Shown here piece by piece: positions 22,332-39,762 of a stretch of 64,000 nucleotides of DNA. This stretch comes from Phallusia fumigata. Lineage: Eukaryota; Chordata; Ascidiacea; Phlebobranchia; Ascidiidae. The stretch lies in contig QXVZ01000327.1 in the NCBI GenBank assembly GCA_008931825.1, positions 38,762 to 102,761 of the forward strand. Reading direction: 5' to 3'. A program made the position numbers and the translations under genes. The notes beneath the pieces were generated by a model. That model was not told the origin of the DNA. It made no database searches and was given only the letters and a program-made list of their open reading frames with translations. Position 1 is the stretch's first letter. Each line of letters begins with the position of its first letter.

Positions 22332-25205
22332 ATGATACGACAAATTTCTTTGCGTGGAGCACTGTGCACTCTATACGCGCTGATGGTTTTGTGGGTTGTA
22401 GCTTATTGTATGCTACGATTCCTTGATAGCAAGGAGACAGGGATTGAAAACATTCATCGAAATGTTTTTGAGATCTACAATTCACATGAAACACAGTAAC
22501 TACAATTTAGTCCCATAATAAAGAAAATATATATTTTTTAAAACACTAAATTTACAGGTTTTATTTGTTACAAATGGAGGATGATGAATTTCAAAAAGAA
22601 ACAAGAAATCTTTCATTTAATAAGGTATACACATGATAGTACTTAAAAATGCAATGTTGTTGTTTTGCTCTGCGTTACTATGTGTTACTGTTTACATTGT
22701 AAAGATGAATCTGAATCATCCAGTCAGCAAACTGTCTGTTGACTATTTAAAGTCATTAGTGTACAATTCAAATCCCCATCTGCCGTCAATTTCAACATGC
22801 TCAGACATAATAGATGGCAACAAAGAAGCAATTGAGACTTCTCAGCTGGGATTGCTAGAAATGAAATCCACAGTTAGTAAAAGTTACTTATTTTACTTTT
22901 TTCCAGTTTTTTTCAACTAAACATTTTTGCTTCACAAGTTTTTTAAAAAAAAGCTGGAGACGTTTGCTCCTTTGGAAGATGCTATTTTAAAAACAGCACA
23001 AAACTGTTCCCAATTTAAACGTTCAAGAAAGTATGTAGAGGTACCACTTACTCCTGAAGAAAAAGCCTATCCAATTGCTTTCGTCATTACTATTCACAAG
23101 TAAGAAAAACAAAATTATGATAATGCATCGTGCTATAATCTGCTTTTTAAGAATACACATTGTGATTAATTATGTCCCAAATGTATTTGAATGAAATAGC
23201 GGAAAAAGTAGAGGCTTAGGATATAAAAGTTTAACCGTTTTATTGCTGGAACACACGATTTATTTTAAACTGTTGAGCATTAAACATTTGACTGTTTTTT
23301 TTTTCAGGCAAGTCTTAATGTTTGAACGACTGCTTAGGGCGATATATCACCCACAGAACCTCTATTGTGTTCACGTTGATCGAAAGTCACCGGCGACGTT
23401 TTTGTCGGCTATTGAAAAGATATCCGGGTGCTTTGAAAACGTGTTTGTTGCCAGCAACCTTACGGATGTGCATTATACGCACTTTAGCCGGGTTCAGGCG
23501 GATATCAATTGCCTCCAGGATCTCGATGCCAAGTACGTCTCTGGCTGTAAAATCCACACTTATAGTTTTAACTAGTTTTAACTAGAATAATTATAGTTTT
23601 AACAATTTTGTACAGCTCGCATGCTATCGCAAAGTGCGTGTCGCAAGACTTGAATGACCAAAATTTCGTCTGTAACTTTAAATCATTACGATTCATCTGC
23701 AAATCGAAACTACTACCTCGTTTTTATGTGCTATGGCTGTGTGCAGAAAATTTATTTACCAAATTGTTTGTAGACGGAATCTTGTGCGATGGAAGTATGT
23801 CATTAACCTGTGCGGCCTTGATTACCCACTTAAAACAAACTTGGAAATTGTACGAAGTCTAAAAAGTCTACATGGTTACAACAACTTGGAGACCTTTACT
23901 ACGCCAGGGCACAAAAAACAAAGGTATTTTATTAACAATTTTTAATTTAAAAAAAATTTTCTGGACTACGACACACCTTCGTTTGGCAGATACTTATTCC
24001 GATATGAACTCCCTGAGGCTAATGACATAAACTATTCGGTTATGCGGAAAACTGATGTTACGAAGTCTCCATCGCCGCTGGATACCCCAATGTTTGCGGG
24101 AAGCGCTTACTTTATCTTCAAATACAAAGCTGTGAAATGCATAATAACAGGTTTGATGTTAGCAAACTGAGAATCACTTCAAAACATCCATGCGTTAGAT
24201 GCTAATGGACTTAAACGATGCCATGTGTTAAATTTAACTCACAAAAGATAGACAAAAAACAGATATTGAAATGATGGTGGTGTTATCCCGCAAACCGAGC
24301 ATCGCCCCCCATGGAGAGGATGTGTGGTGCAGGTAGCGGCTTTGGTATGAACGCGATCCTGAAAATAAAACCACAACGAAAATACACAACGAATTGCTGC
24401 ACAATGGCTGTATTATGCCTTTCCTTAGGCCATTCAATCTCAACCTGTCCCGCTCGGTTCACTGCGAGAGAAGTTCCAAATTCGGAAAAGGCGCAGTTTT
24501 ACGCATATGGAAACTGGCAAAGTTACAATTGTTTACCCCTACCTGTCTATTTTCTGTACTTGTGGTTACGTTTCCTTTACTGTTTTATAATGTGATTTAA
24601 AACTGCGAATTTCGGGTGTTTTAATCAGATTATCTCCTTGTTTAGCTGTAAATTATTTCCAACGAAAGTAGTAACAGTTCTTAACGAAAACATAAAGTAC
24701 GACATCTCCTTATGTTAAGTAAGCAATTTGCAATGGGTCTGCTGGCTGGTTGTTTTAGCTCTGCGGACCGTAGGTTGCCGATTCCTGGTCTAAACCATAC
24801 TGATTTTGTTTAGATCCTGTGATCAAAAAGTTTCTGAAGTGGAATGAGGACACATATTCGCCTGACGAACACATTTGGGGAACCATACAGCGGTGGTATC
24901 CACACTTGCCTGGCAGCTTTCCACCTCACATCAAGTACGATCGAAACGAACTGCAATCAATCACAAGACTTGTTAAATGGGGAGGAATGGACACCGAAGT
25001 TTACCCCAAATGTGCTGGGACTTACGTGCGTGGGGTTTGTGTTTACGGAGTCGGGGACTTGTCGTGGCTTCTTCGACAGCATCATCTTTTTGCCAACAAG
25101 TTTGATTCTGACATCGATCCGTTCGCTGTTGAATGTCTGGACAGGTGGTTGCGAAATAGAACTATCGTTCAAACATTGAAATACGTTAGCAATGGCTTTG
25201 TGTAA
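22332..25205 (+). CDS. GT14 beta-1,6-N-acetylglucosaminyltransferase (core-2/I-branching type)
   Basis: A type II Golgi enzyme that adds GlcNAc in beta-1,6 linkage to mucin core-1 or lactosamine chains. The standard model is 22633-22872, 22939-23099, 23308-23532, 23774-23923, 23990-24150, 24814-25205, 442 residues (human GCNT1 is 428). It shows a short cytosolic end, a signal anchor ([16 protein letters not shown]) and a stem with the conserved [10 protein letters not shown]. The catalytic blocks are [77 protein letters not shown] and [17 protein letters not shown], with the conserved cysteines. An upstream exon pair (22332-22495, 22558-22624) encodes a second signal anchor and can splice in phase to 22939 (439 residues). 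Paralogue identity (GCNT1, 3, 4 or 7) is not decided. Confidence 0.9.
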
Positions 25206-27016
25206 TCATTTTTTGCAGTATTAAACTGTTACGTTGTACCTTCAGTAGTTGCGTTAGCTGCCCAGTTTTGCACTTGAATCACCCTTATTTTTTCTTCAAA
25301 ATCTGCTATCTGTCATTGAACATTTGTGTGTGTGTTTAATATTGCAGTTTTTGCCGAATTTTACCTTATTTGAGACTTAAAGTAGATTTATCGCAGCAGT
25401 AAAGTTAAATATCTTATTTTCGCTCGGTACATCATCTGTACCGCTGCATATTAATTGCAAAACACGCCACGTTTGAGGAATCGTGGAACCTGGCGATGAG
25501 AACTACATATATGTCTTTTTTTACAATCCTAGTTTGCACCAAACAAATAAAAATCAATACATGATATAGATGCCGTCGCTTTCTTTTTTCTTTCGTAAAT
25601 GCGGACTCATGAAAATGAACACTGTTTTGTTTAGTTGGCTCTTAAAGATGTGCAATTTCTTTGACGACCCATGAAAACTGTTTTGTCTTGCTTGTTTGAT
25701 GTCTAATGTAGTATGTCTATATGAACGGCAAATTCCTTTGTTTTGTACTACCAACACATGAGCTACAACAACATGAACATTTTGTAAAGCGGGATATGTT
25801 GCTTTCGGATGCTTTATGGACTTGCTTTTGGATGCATCTATTTGGGTTTATGCGTAAAATTTACGTTCCACAAATAAATTTTTTTTTTCTGAAAAAGATG
25901 TCTACTTTGTAGAACGACTCGACACTTATTTCAAGAGATGTAAACTTAATGCGCGAGTTTTATTAAACCTAAATTACGTATACCACAGATACCCTTGAAT
26001 CGCCCACCATTCGCCGTGCGTTTTTTTTGATAATTGGTCGTTGCGGTCAGGAGAACACCCTGACGATACCGAATGACAGCCTTGGTTACGAAACAACTGT
26101 AGTTTTGGAAAACAGTACTGTTGGTGAAAAAAGAAACCTAGCACGTTTTAAATGAATTTTTTTGTAGATTTCCTTCCCAAAATTTTGGGACATGTTTTAT
26201 GACTGGGGCCGTCGAGAGCCAAATCATTGATATGACTCGTAGGACCTCGGTTAAGTTGCATAGCCAGCCAAAAAAGTATTGTGAGCGGTATATGTTTTAA
26301 GGGAGTAAAAGTGCGGTTTAAGACACCGTCTCTCTCGAAACAACAAAAGTTTGTCGTGGACGCATTGTCGCCTCTGGTGGTGTTTATTGTTTCTATCCCA
26401 TCAAAATTGGTCATGTGTGACGTGCACAACAAACAAAAATGCACTTTTGTCTTGGTTTTCTGCAGAGGGAATTTAAAATGGTTAAAGCAATAGCTTTTGA
26501 AAAAAATGCAAATGCGCACTCGACAGTGATGAGTTACTGATGTGATGTGTTCTCATCCTTTAATCACTAGTTTCGAGTCTTGGGTTTGCCTGCATGCCGA
26601 TTCTTCGTTTGTTGAATAGCGTAACAAAAAAATGAAATGCAAAATCATAAAAACACTAGTTAACCTATAAAAATGTGTCAGCAATATTGAGTGAAAGTGT
26701 TACTTAGACGCAAGATTTGTCATTAAAAAATTTTGATAAAATCACAATTCACAATCAACCTTTAAATGACAAAATGACTTTTGAAACAGTCACTTTTGCA
26801 AGTTCTAATATACTTTAAGCTATTACAGTATAAACGTCTCATTACAAGTCTTTTTTAATGCAAAGCAACAGTCATGACACTGACATTTACAGTAAACAGT
26901 TAGAAAATAAGAGCACTGTTACATGAAAGACTTCTTGTACCTCAAATTTTGTCAGGCTTCATGAAATTACCTTGGACTCTGCTTGACTATGGGTGATGAT
27001 ACAAATGACTAAAGAA
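25206..27016. other. intergenic, 3' flank of the transferase gene
   Basis: Contains the transferase 3' UTR with AATAAA at 25546-25551. Overlapping open frames on both strands at 26148-26519 lack motifs. No further genes recognised. Confidence 0.4.
25546..25551 (+). terminator. polyadenylation signal of the GT14 gene
   Basis: AATAAA about 340 bases after the stop codon at 25203-25205. Confidence 0.55.
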
Positions 27017-30000
27017 ATGTCACACTATATAAAGTTTCGAATTTGCATGGCAACATGTCTTTCATATCTTGTAATTATATTCTCACAATATTCGGATGCA
27101 CAAATCCATGAAGTTTCCTCTGAAGTAAGTGACAACTTTTTTGTATTCCCCATGAACTTCTTTTCATAAACTTTGTTGAAATTTGTTTTCTTTTACTTAT
27201 TTATTTTATGTACTGTTACTTTTAGGTTTTTCCATCTGGGATGGACAAAGGTTTCATTGCTGCATATGCCGATATTAACGATGATAAATACACAGATATT
27301 TTTGTAGTTGTGGGTAAGTAAGTTGGCTGTTATTTGAATACTTGGACAGGATGGTTAAAGTTTGTGAGCATCTTGGTTGCAGCACTGTTATAGCTTTGCA
27401 AAACAAACATTGTAAAAGCATACCCAGTGTGTCACCTAAAAAAAATGTCTGTTATCATAAGCTGCACAAGCATCTCCATGCTTAGCAGCTTCAGTAATCC
27501 TGAGTGTATGATAAAAAACAGGGTAAAATGCATAGCCTTACAAGCATATTTGTAATTTTCTTATTGTTTACCTTCAAGTTAATTCAAAATTAAAATAAAC
27601 TTGTGTTTTTTGTGTGCAGGAACTAATGAAATCAACATTCTGACAGCATCCTCAAGGAACTTGAAGTTTTTCTCTCATTTGCAGACAGTTCAGTGCAACT
27701 GTTCTGGTTCCATAAGTGCTATATTCCCTGCTGATTATAATGCAGACGGTTATCTTGATGTTTTGGTTACAACCTCAGGTTAGAAGCAGCTCAGTTGTGA
27801 TGGGTCAACTCTCAAGAAGGGGTCACATATTGTTTTAACTCTTTTTCTGACGCACTGGTTCGTCTACACTTTTAATCACGAAAAAGGTTGTTTAGATTTT
27901 TTTCAAATTTGAACACATTATAGATGGGTATTTGAAATTGTACACTGTTACTTTTCCCCAGTCCACCCATTGGTTAACCCACAAGCCCCAAAACAGAAAA
28001 ATTTAAAACAGCAATATTTGATGAAGTAAGTTTTCTAAGTTTTTTTATTTTGATCTAGGGCACAATACAAAGTATTTTTACGCATTTTGTGACTTTAATT
28101 TTTAGTGTTTTTACTCATTTTTCAATTGTTGACCTTTAAAACCCAAACTTTGAACTTTTTTGTTTACAGGCCCTTTAGTTTGGAAATACTATTCCAAATA
28201 TGTTGCAATTTAAACAGAGATATGTAGGGTGCTTCTTATTAATTGTCTAAAATCTTATCCTGACTGGCCAAGTAAACACTTTCGTAGCTTCAACTTGATG
28301 GCACATTACAACAACGCTGCTTCTATTTGCAATAGTGTTCTAAAGTACAGCAGCACGAAAGATTTGGTCTGTTGAAGGGCTGAACGTTGTAAGTAAATTT
28401 ACACTGCAGTACTGATGGACAAGATCATGAGTTTGTAGTCTAGTTAAATGTGGCATGGCGAAAGGCTATTGCAGGACAACCTGCAAGTTTTTTGCAATCA
28501 TTTAAGAGCAGGGCAATCAACATATATGGCAAAAAGATTTTCAAAAAATAGAAATTGTTTCAAAACAACCTCATATCATGAAGACTGAGGATGATATGAT
28601 GTAGGGACCCAATGTAATATGGGTATTGAACATATAAATATGTATTGTACATACATACCTACTGTAAGAATTGGAAAATTATCATTTAAGTGGCTGTTAG
28701 TGTATACGCAATGGCTTAATAGAGAATGTCTAACCTCTAGTTTTATCATTGAGTTTTAGACATCATTCATACTTGCAGGACAATCAGACATGGGGTCAGT
28801 TTCCTTGTTTCTTTGCTTTGGAACTAAATCCAGGCTGCTATCTGGAAATTTTGTTCCCATATTGAGTGATGTGAAAGACCAACCTTTATTACTTGATGCA
28901 AATGCTGACATGATTCCCGATTTGTTGGTATCTCTTGCTAACAAATCAAGGTACAAACTATTGTTGCCCTTGGCAACATTTCTGTGTTAAAACCAGTCCA
29001 GAACAGCTTTAAATTTTGTAGGCTTTTTTTGCTTGGCCACACAAGCCCCCCAGCAACAGACTGGAATTATCACAGCAGCAGTTTTAATACAAGTAGAGTC
29101 ATACCATTGTGTGAAATGAGAGTTCCACATTCATGTGCTTTTGTTGATACGGATGCTGATGGAAATGCAGAACTTGTTTTCACCTCGATTGATGGAAAGC
29201 TTCCAGTTTATGAAACGTGGAAGGTAATTATGGGTCCCCTTCCTGAAGGGGACACATATTGTTTTCACTCTGTTTTTTTTTTTCTTTCTTTTTTTTTTCT
29301 TTTTTCTACCCTGGAGCTTGTCCACGCACTTTTGGCATGAAATGTTTGATGGATTTGGATGAAACTTTCACAGCTGGTAGATATGGTCAAGGCGGTGTGT
29401 CGTCCTTTTCGATTGACGCCATAGCCCTTATGGTTACCCCGCTAGCCCCCAAAAGGGTGAAATATTTCCCTGCACTATGTTTATGCACTTTGGCATGAAA
29501 TGTTTGGCGGATTTGGATGAAACTTTTACAGCTGGTAGATATGGTCCTGGAGTTGTGTCATCAGTTTTGTTTGACCCCATAGCCCCAATGGTTACCCCGC
29601 TTGCCCCCTGAATTGGGTCAAATTGTTAAACAATCTCCGAATTGGATGAAATTTGGACAGTTTGTTTAACATGTCATTGTGGTGCAATAATTGATGTGTT
29701 TTACCCCATAGCCCCAGCAGTTACCCCACTAGCCCCCTAAAATGGGTCAAATTGTCAAACAATCTCCGAATTGAATGAAATTTTGACAGTTTGTATAACA
29801 AGTCATTGTGATGCCATAATCGATGTATTTTACCCCATAGCCCCAGCAGTTGCCCCACTAGCCCCCCAAAATGAGTCAAATTGTCAAACATTCTCGGAAT
29901 TGGATGAAATTTGGACATTCTGTACTACATATCATTGTTGTGTAATAATTAATGTGTTTTAGCCCATAGCCCCAACAGTTACCCCACTAGCCTGCCTAAA

Positions 30001-33000
30001 TGGGTCACACTGTTAAACATTCTCGGAATTGGATGAAATTTGTACAGTTTATAGAACATGTCATTGTGGTGCTATAATTGATGTGTGTTTTACCCAAAAG
30101 CCTCAGCAGTTGCCCCACTAGCCTCCTAAAATGGGTCAAATTGTACCATACAATTATTCTACAACTTTCCATGTGTGGGGACCCATGCGTTTCTGCCTGC
30201 AGAAACAATCATGTTATAAAAAGCTTAAGTAACTATGGGACCCAATGTGAAATGACATGGTGAATATATATGCATTTGTAAATGGGGTAATAGTGTATAC
30301 GGAATGGCAATATGGTGAACGCCACCCTTCTAGTTGTTTTCCAGATCTTCTGCAACAACCTGGCTTATTGATTGGATGGTATTGGTGATGCTGTTTTTCT
30401 GGCAGAAATTGTAACTGCTTTAAAACAGCTTAATGTCATAAATTACATCAAAATGCTATTTTGTTGTTGGAAAATAAAAGAAAATATGGCACTTATCTAA
30501 GTACATAACAAATACATGCCTATAATATTTCAGATTTAATGTATTTTCCAAATTCATTGTATACTTGGCAAATTCAGGGTACAGCAACAGGATTGAACCA
30601 GAGCAATTATCAAACTTTAGATCTTGGTGATAACTTTGAGATTGGACAATCAGTGTTTGTCGATTTGGACGGAGACTCAATTCAAGACCACTTAGTGCCA
30701 GTTTGTGAACTTGTTGGGACAAAGTAATTAAAATATGAAGTAACTTGTTGTAAACATAAGTTGTTTGTAAACATATAATTGATAAGTGTTATATGTTATT
30801 ATCCAAGGTGTAACAAAAGCAAAATATTGGTACAGCGTAGTACAAAATGGGTTGAAGTTTTTGTTGCAGAAAGTGATTGGAATTTTGTTTCTATGAAGAG
30901 CAGGTAAAAATGTGATAATTAGGTTAACGAACTATTAACTTTTTGCTAATCTGTAATAATAATGTTTTTTTTTGCTAGAACTAAAATTTATATTTTACCA
31001 AATACATTTACAGTCATAAGAAACAGCCAATAACGCTTGTAACTGGGGATTACAATCAAGACACATTTGTTGACATCTTGTGCATAATGCAAAACAAACT
31101 GAAAGGAGATTCCGATACACAGGAAACAGTAATACTTTTCGGAAAGCAATGCAGGTCTATCTCTAACGAAGTGGTGAAAATTTTAGTCACTACAGTTATA
31201 CATTTACTATGTCATCCCATTTTTAAATCAACAAATTTGCAATTTGTCTTATCTTTTTATTTTTTGAATTTTCTTTTTATTATTGTAGTGAGAAGTATTG
31301 TCAATCATACGACCACCAGTTTAAACTCTCACTGGTTGTTCCCAATAGTGAAAGATCATTTTCCAGTTCTTTTTTTGATCTGTCCAGTGATGGCAGTCTT
31401 GATGTTTTTGTGTCTGTTGCCAATTCAGATGGTTTGCACACAATTCATGCATACCAGAACACAGTTGCAGAGGATGCAAGCTTTTTATTTGTAAAGGTCA
31501 AGGAAGTGTTATATTTTTCTTTTACCTTGAGTTAAAAATAGCCAATCCATGTTATAACATTTTGCAGATACTCTCAGGAAAAACAAAAAGTGGGTCAAAT
31601 GTAGCTGGTGGGACAGTTTCATATTCCACAATAAATACTATGGTAGGCATTTACCAAGTTTTCTTGAGTTGTGTGTCAGTTTTGCTCCAAGTGTGTGAAC
31701 ATCTGGGGCTGCACTAATGTTTTTCCAAAAGCCTGCAGGCTGCAAACATAGATTAGTATTGGACTATTATGTTGACACAATACAGACTGCTATCAAATCT
31801 ATTTTCCACAATTTTTTGCACACACTGCAAAGCTTCATGATTTTTATGCTTGCTGCATAACCAAACTATAACATGAGAATGAGGAACAGTTTGAACAAAC
31901 TGAATCATAAATCTGTTACATTATAATACCTAAAGCAGATGTATTGCCCTGGGATGCTCACTATATGGTCAAACAATCCACTTGTAGTTTTGGACAATCC
32001 CTAATTTCTACCAACTTATATAATTTTTACTGACAAAATATTACACTAAAGAATTTATTTATCCAGTTCCATTGATTTTATCTCATTAACAAACATGCAT
32101 ATAAGATCTTTGGTGCTTCCAAAATGTTATTTACAACAGAAAAACCAATAAAATTAAATGTTTATTTGCTGAACGCTGTTCGAAAACTACTGTCCTTAAA
32201 GAATAAGACTAATGCATGTGTACAGGGTGGAATGCTACAAAATTCTGCAACACAGCTTTCCCAGACTGCTCATTTATCACTTCAGCTGCCGTATGTAAGT
32301 TTTAGTTTAGGAAGATTGCCAAATTTTGTTGATGAACTACAAGTTGCTGTACCTTCTTGCCTTCTCCCTTCTCAGTTTTGTGCAACACCGTGTAAGTTCA
32401 TGCAATAATACAGTCTGTCTTATAAAACTAGCCTATTTCATTATTTTGTAACATGACCACTCATTAACTGTGCAGTTGTCATTTCACCAGCAAGGCTTAA
32501 TCAACGAATTAACGCAAAACAATAAACTGTAAATGTTTGGTTAATTATCTCAAGGGTTGAATTTCCAGATACTGCTAACCACAATCAGTCCAAAAAGACT
32601 TGGACAATGATCATTCCAAACTCTCAAATGTATGTTGTTCCTTATCCTCCAGATGACTCCAGCAGGTGAATATACAGTATGAACACAGTATATAAAAAGG
32701 GGTTGACATACAAACTTACAATATCGCCAATGCCCATTTTTTTACATCCAAGTACATTTTAGACCTATTTGTTAGCAACAAAAAACTTGATCATTGGTTC
32801 AAAACTGTTCGGGCTTACATTTTGTCTTTTTAAGATAACGTTTTTTGCAAATGTAGCAAGTAAACCATAGTACTTAACCTCAAATAAAATGTGTTACTGG
32901 GATCTACCATGAAGCTTCTATGCAGGCCGATAAGGGCACACACATACATGAATCACAGTACATCCAGATCACAAGTGACATAAATTACTGACTATGATTT

Positions 33001-33358
33001 GGTATACTGACACTTATAGGCCTGATGTACTGTGATTAATAAACCATAGCACCTGCTTAAGATTCGATTTTCAGCAGCCCAGAAGTTATTAACAGTTTGT
33101 CAGAGTAGGACTAGCTATCCACACTAAATTCAAAAGCCTATAAGTTTGTAAGTGCAGACCACAAAATTTTGTTGCCCAAGGTGGACAAATGAACTGCTTG
33201 TTACACCCGGTCACAATCTTCTTGACACACTGGCTGTTCTGGTTGCAACTTGCCTTGTGGTTGCTATTGCCATTGTGACCTTACATTGTATGGAGCGACG
33301 TGAGGACAGAAAAGAGAAGATACAAGAAGCTCATCGCTTCCATTTCGATGCAATGTAG
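27017..33358 (+). CDS. ITFG1: ITFG1 (linkin / T-cell immunomodulatory protein)
   Basis: Single-pass membrane protein with an extracellular FG-GAP-type beta-propeller; relatives act in cell adhesion and bind tubulin-interacting partners. Exons: 27017-27124, 27226-27313, 27620-27778, 28779-28950, 29022-29223, 30578-30723, 30808-30903, 31014-31154, 31289-31496, 31568-31642, 32226-32389, 32555-32665, 33181-33358. That gives 615 residues, in phase throughout (human about 612). An N-terminal signal sequence (CLSYLVIIFS) is followed by calcium-loop-like repeats ADINDDKYTDIFV, ADYNADGYLDVLV, VDTDADGNAELVF, VDLDGDSIQDHLV and DYNQDTFVDILC. A late MIIPNSQMYVVPYP block precedes the TM segment (LAVLVATCLVVAIAIVTL). 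The cytosolic end EAHRFHFDAM is diagnostic for ITFG1. Introns 3-5 are packed with repeats. The exon-6 acceptor at 30577 is the one that keeps phase. Confidence 0.95.
27815..28000 (+). repeat. dispersed repeat family D, diverged copy
   Basis: AAGGGGTCACATATTGTTTT at about 27820 and, further on, TGGTTAACCCACAAGCCCC match anchors of the large copy at 29230-30150. It lies in ITFG1 intron 3. Confidence 0.5.
28430..28745 (+). repeat. dispersed repeat family A, copy 3
   Basis: GAGTTTGTAGTCTAGTTAAA, then GGCTATTGCAGGACAACCTG. About 130 bp later come GGGACCCAATGTAATATGGG and TAGTGTATACGCAATGGC, with the terminal CTAACCTCTAGTTTT. It lies in ITFG1 intron 3, just before exon 4. Confidence 0.55.
29230..30335 (+). 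repeat. repeat family D with internal ~130-bp tandem array
   Basis: Opens with GGGTCCCCTTCCTGAAGGGG, a T-rich tract, and two diverged units ending in GGATGAAACTTTYACAGCTG (about 29355 and 29513). Four tandem units anchored on TTGRATGAAATTTKKACA follow at about 29643, 29772, 29901 and 30031, spaced about 129-130 bp. Each contains CATAGCCCCAGCAGTTACC and CCCCCTAAAATGGGTCAAA. The end (30170-30335) carries the repeat-A 3' half with GGGGACCCATGCGTTTCTGC and CACCCTTCTAGTTG. It fills ITFG1 intron 5. An inverted partial copy is at 39480-39605. Confidence 0.75.
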
Positions 33359-33626
33359 AAGATATGAATCATCGCAACAATGAATTAAAGTTGTAGCGAT
33401 ATATGGGAAAACTGTTGCCCGTTAAGGACGTTGTCAAGGAGAACTTCACTGTGAAAAACTGTGTGGTTTTGAGTGTGACAGAAAAGAGTACTTGCAACGA
33501 CCAAACTTGGCACAGAACACAAACTAGTGCAAATTATTTACTTCAACATGCTTTACAAAATTTATTTTGTAAAGACAATTACACTATTGCACCGAATTTG
33601 TGATTTTGCAATTTTGTACTTTTGAA

Positions 33627-33632
33627 AATAAA
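33627..33632 (+). terminator. polyadenylation signal of ITFG1
   Basis: AATAAA about 270 bases after the ITFG1 stop codon, in an AT-rich 3' UTR. Confidence 0.6.
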
Positions 33633-33778
33633 TAAGTGATAGCGGACGTGTTCGCTGTTTTGGTAGCTGTTTTTATGGATATGTAATTGTAAACTAAATT
33701 TATTAATTTACCAAGGATTCGCAGGAAGTTTTCGTTTTATTATCACACAGTTTTTGAAGTGTACCAACAGGTGTGTAG

Positions 33779-34185
33779 GGGCAACTCTAAAATACGCAAT
33801 CTACGCAATCCACGCAATCTACGCAATCTGTTTTAATTTGAAGCAATTTGAGTAGATTAGGCGCACAGCCTGGTTTAGTTCAACTTCATCAGGTTAGGCA
33901 CTCAGTCTAGGAACATGATGCTCAGGTTAGGCACACTTTTTGTACAAACTAGACTGACCAAACGCAATTCAGGCAAAAACCTGGTATAACTTAACGCAAT
34001 CTGGAATGCCCAGGTGTGCATAGATTGCGTATTTTAAAGTTGTCCTGCCTAACTTGGCATTCCAGATTGTGTTGAATTAAACCAAGATGTGTCCCTAATC
34101 CATTCAACTTGGCTGGATTGCTTTGAATTAGGCTAGATTGCGTGGATCGCGTAGATTGCGTAGATTGCGTATTTTAGAGTTGCCC
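33779..34185. mobile_element. 407-bp foldback MITE (GGGCAACTCTAAAATACGC termini)
   Basis: Both ends read GGGCAACTCTAAAATACGCA followed by repeated AATCTACGC words, as perfect inverted repeats of more than 30 bp. The interior also holds inverted GCATTCCAGATTG-like segments, so the whole unit could fold on itself. No convincing target duplication is visible at the edges, so the superfamily is open. A second, 3'-truncated copy is at 40989-41175. Confidence 0.8.
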
Positions 34186-35347
34186 GCTTGGTACCTCGTT
34201 TTAGATTTTAGGCCAGGGGTTTAAGATAAGAAAAGATAAAAAAGTAAATAATTCACTTTACGCGTTGGCTTTTTAGCAAATTATAATCTAATTGTGTTGT
34301 GTCGTAACCATCATTACCTGAAAAAACATAAGACGTGAAGAGAAAAAGAGCACCGCATGTGACTCCCGAAACTATGAGTAGTTGACCTTTGCTCTAGTGC
34401 CCTAACAGGGTGTTTCCCTAAACTTTCACGTGTGCCAACTGATAAGCTGCGCGGCAAAAAGGATCGTTTAGAATAGATAAAGCTCTTCCACCTGAGTCCG
34501 CTGAACTCTGGTGTTTCGGGAAGCACGGGGTTTCGCCAGCTCTAAGGGATTCTAACCACAATAAAGACAACGCCTACGTGTTTCGGCACAAGTTTCATGA
34601 CATTGTTTAAGAATCACAATACATTACTAGTTTTTAAAGTTTTTGATCCGTAATATTTGGCAAATTATCTCGGTGGTTTCATGACGCCAAAAGGTTAAAA
34701 AGCACTGGTTTGGAAGGTTCAGAGTTTGTTTGACCTTACGGACATAATACTGGACCCATCATAAAACGATTTTAGCAATACAGTTAGCAACCGGCATTGA
34801 TCTCCTCCTTTGATTACATCGTTGTATTGTCATATTTCAAGTTGTTCTGTGCCTGTTAACGTTACTTCAATCGAGTGTTTATAACAGTGACGTAGCTATC
34901 ACAAATAAAAAAGGGGCCGGGGTGCATATTTAGGAGATTAACAAAAAAAGTATTGAGTTTTTTTAATGAAAGGGCCAAATTAGAAATCTTTAACTTGGAG
35001 ATTAAAGAGGAGGCCATGCCTTCACCTGCAGTATGCATGAATAATAATGGTAATATTATGGATGTCAGCTCTTTATGCTTTTTCATCCTCCTAAAGCTAA
35101 ATTAATGTAAGTGCACTGTGATGTATGGTGTAAAAGACAAGCCTACATAATAATCCACTTTACTGTATTTGTGGTAGTGATCTGTCAGTTTTTCTTAGTA
35201 TAGTATTGACCCTGTACAAACTGTAAAGACATTTGTAGACTTGAATCATATCTCCATATCTGCCTGTATTGCAGTACAACTTTAGTCTTTCTGGGTTGGT
35301 GCTATTGTAACTAATTAAGTTGTGATTGGGCATCCCTTACAAATTGT
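34186..35347. other. intergenic, upstream of UCKL1
   Basis: No repeat or exon recognised. An ORF at 34862-35086 on the minus strand has no motif. The UCKL1 promoter should be near the right end. Confidence 0.4.
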
Positions 35348-39762
<4,415 letters not shown>

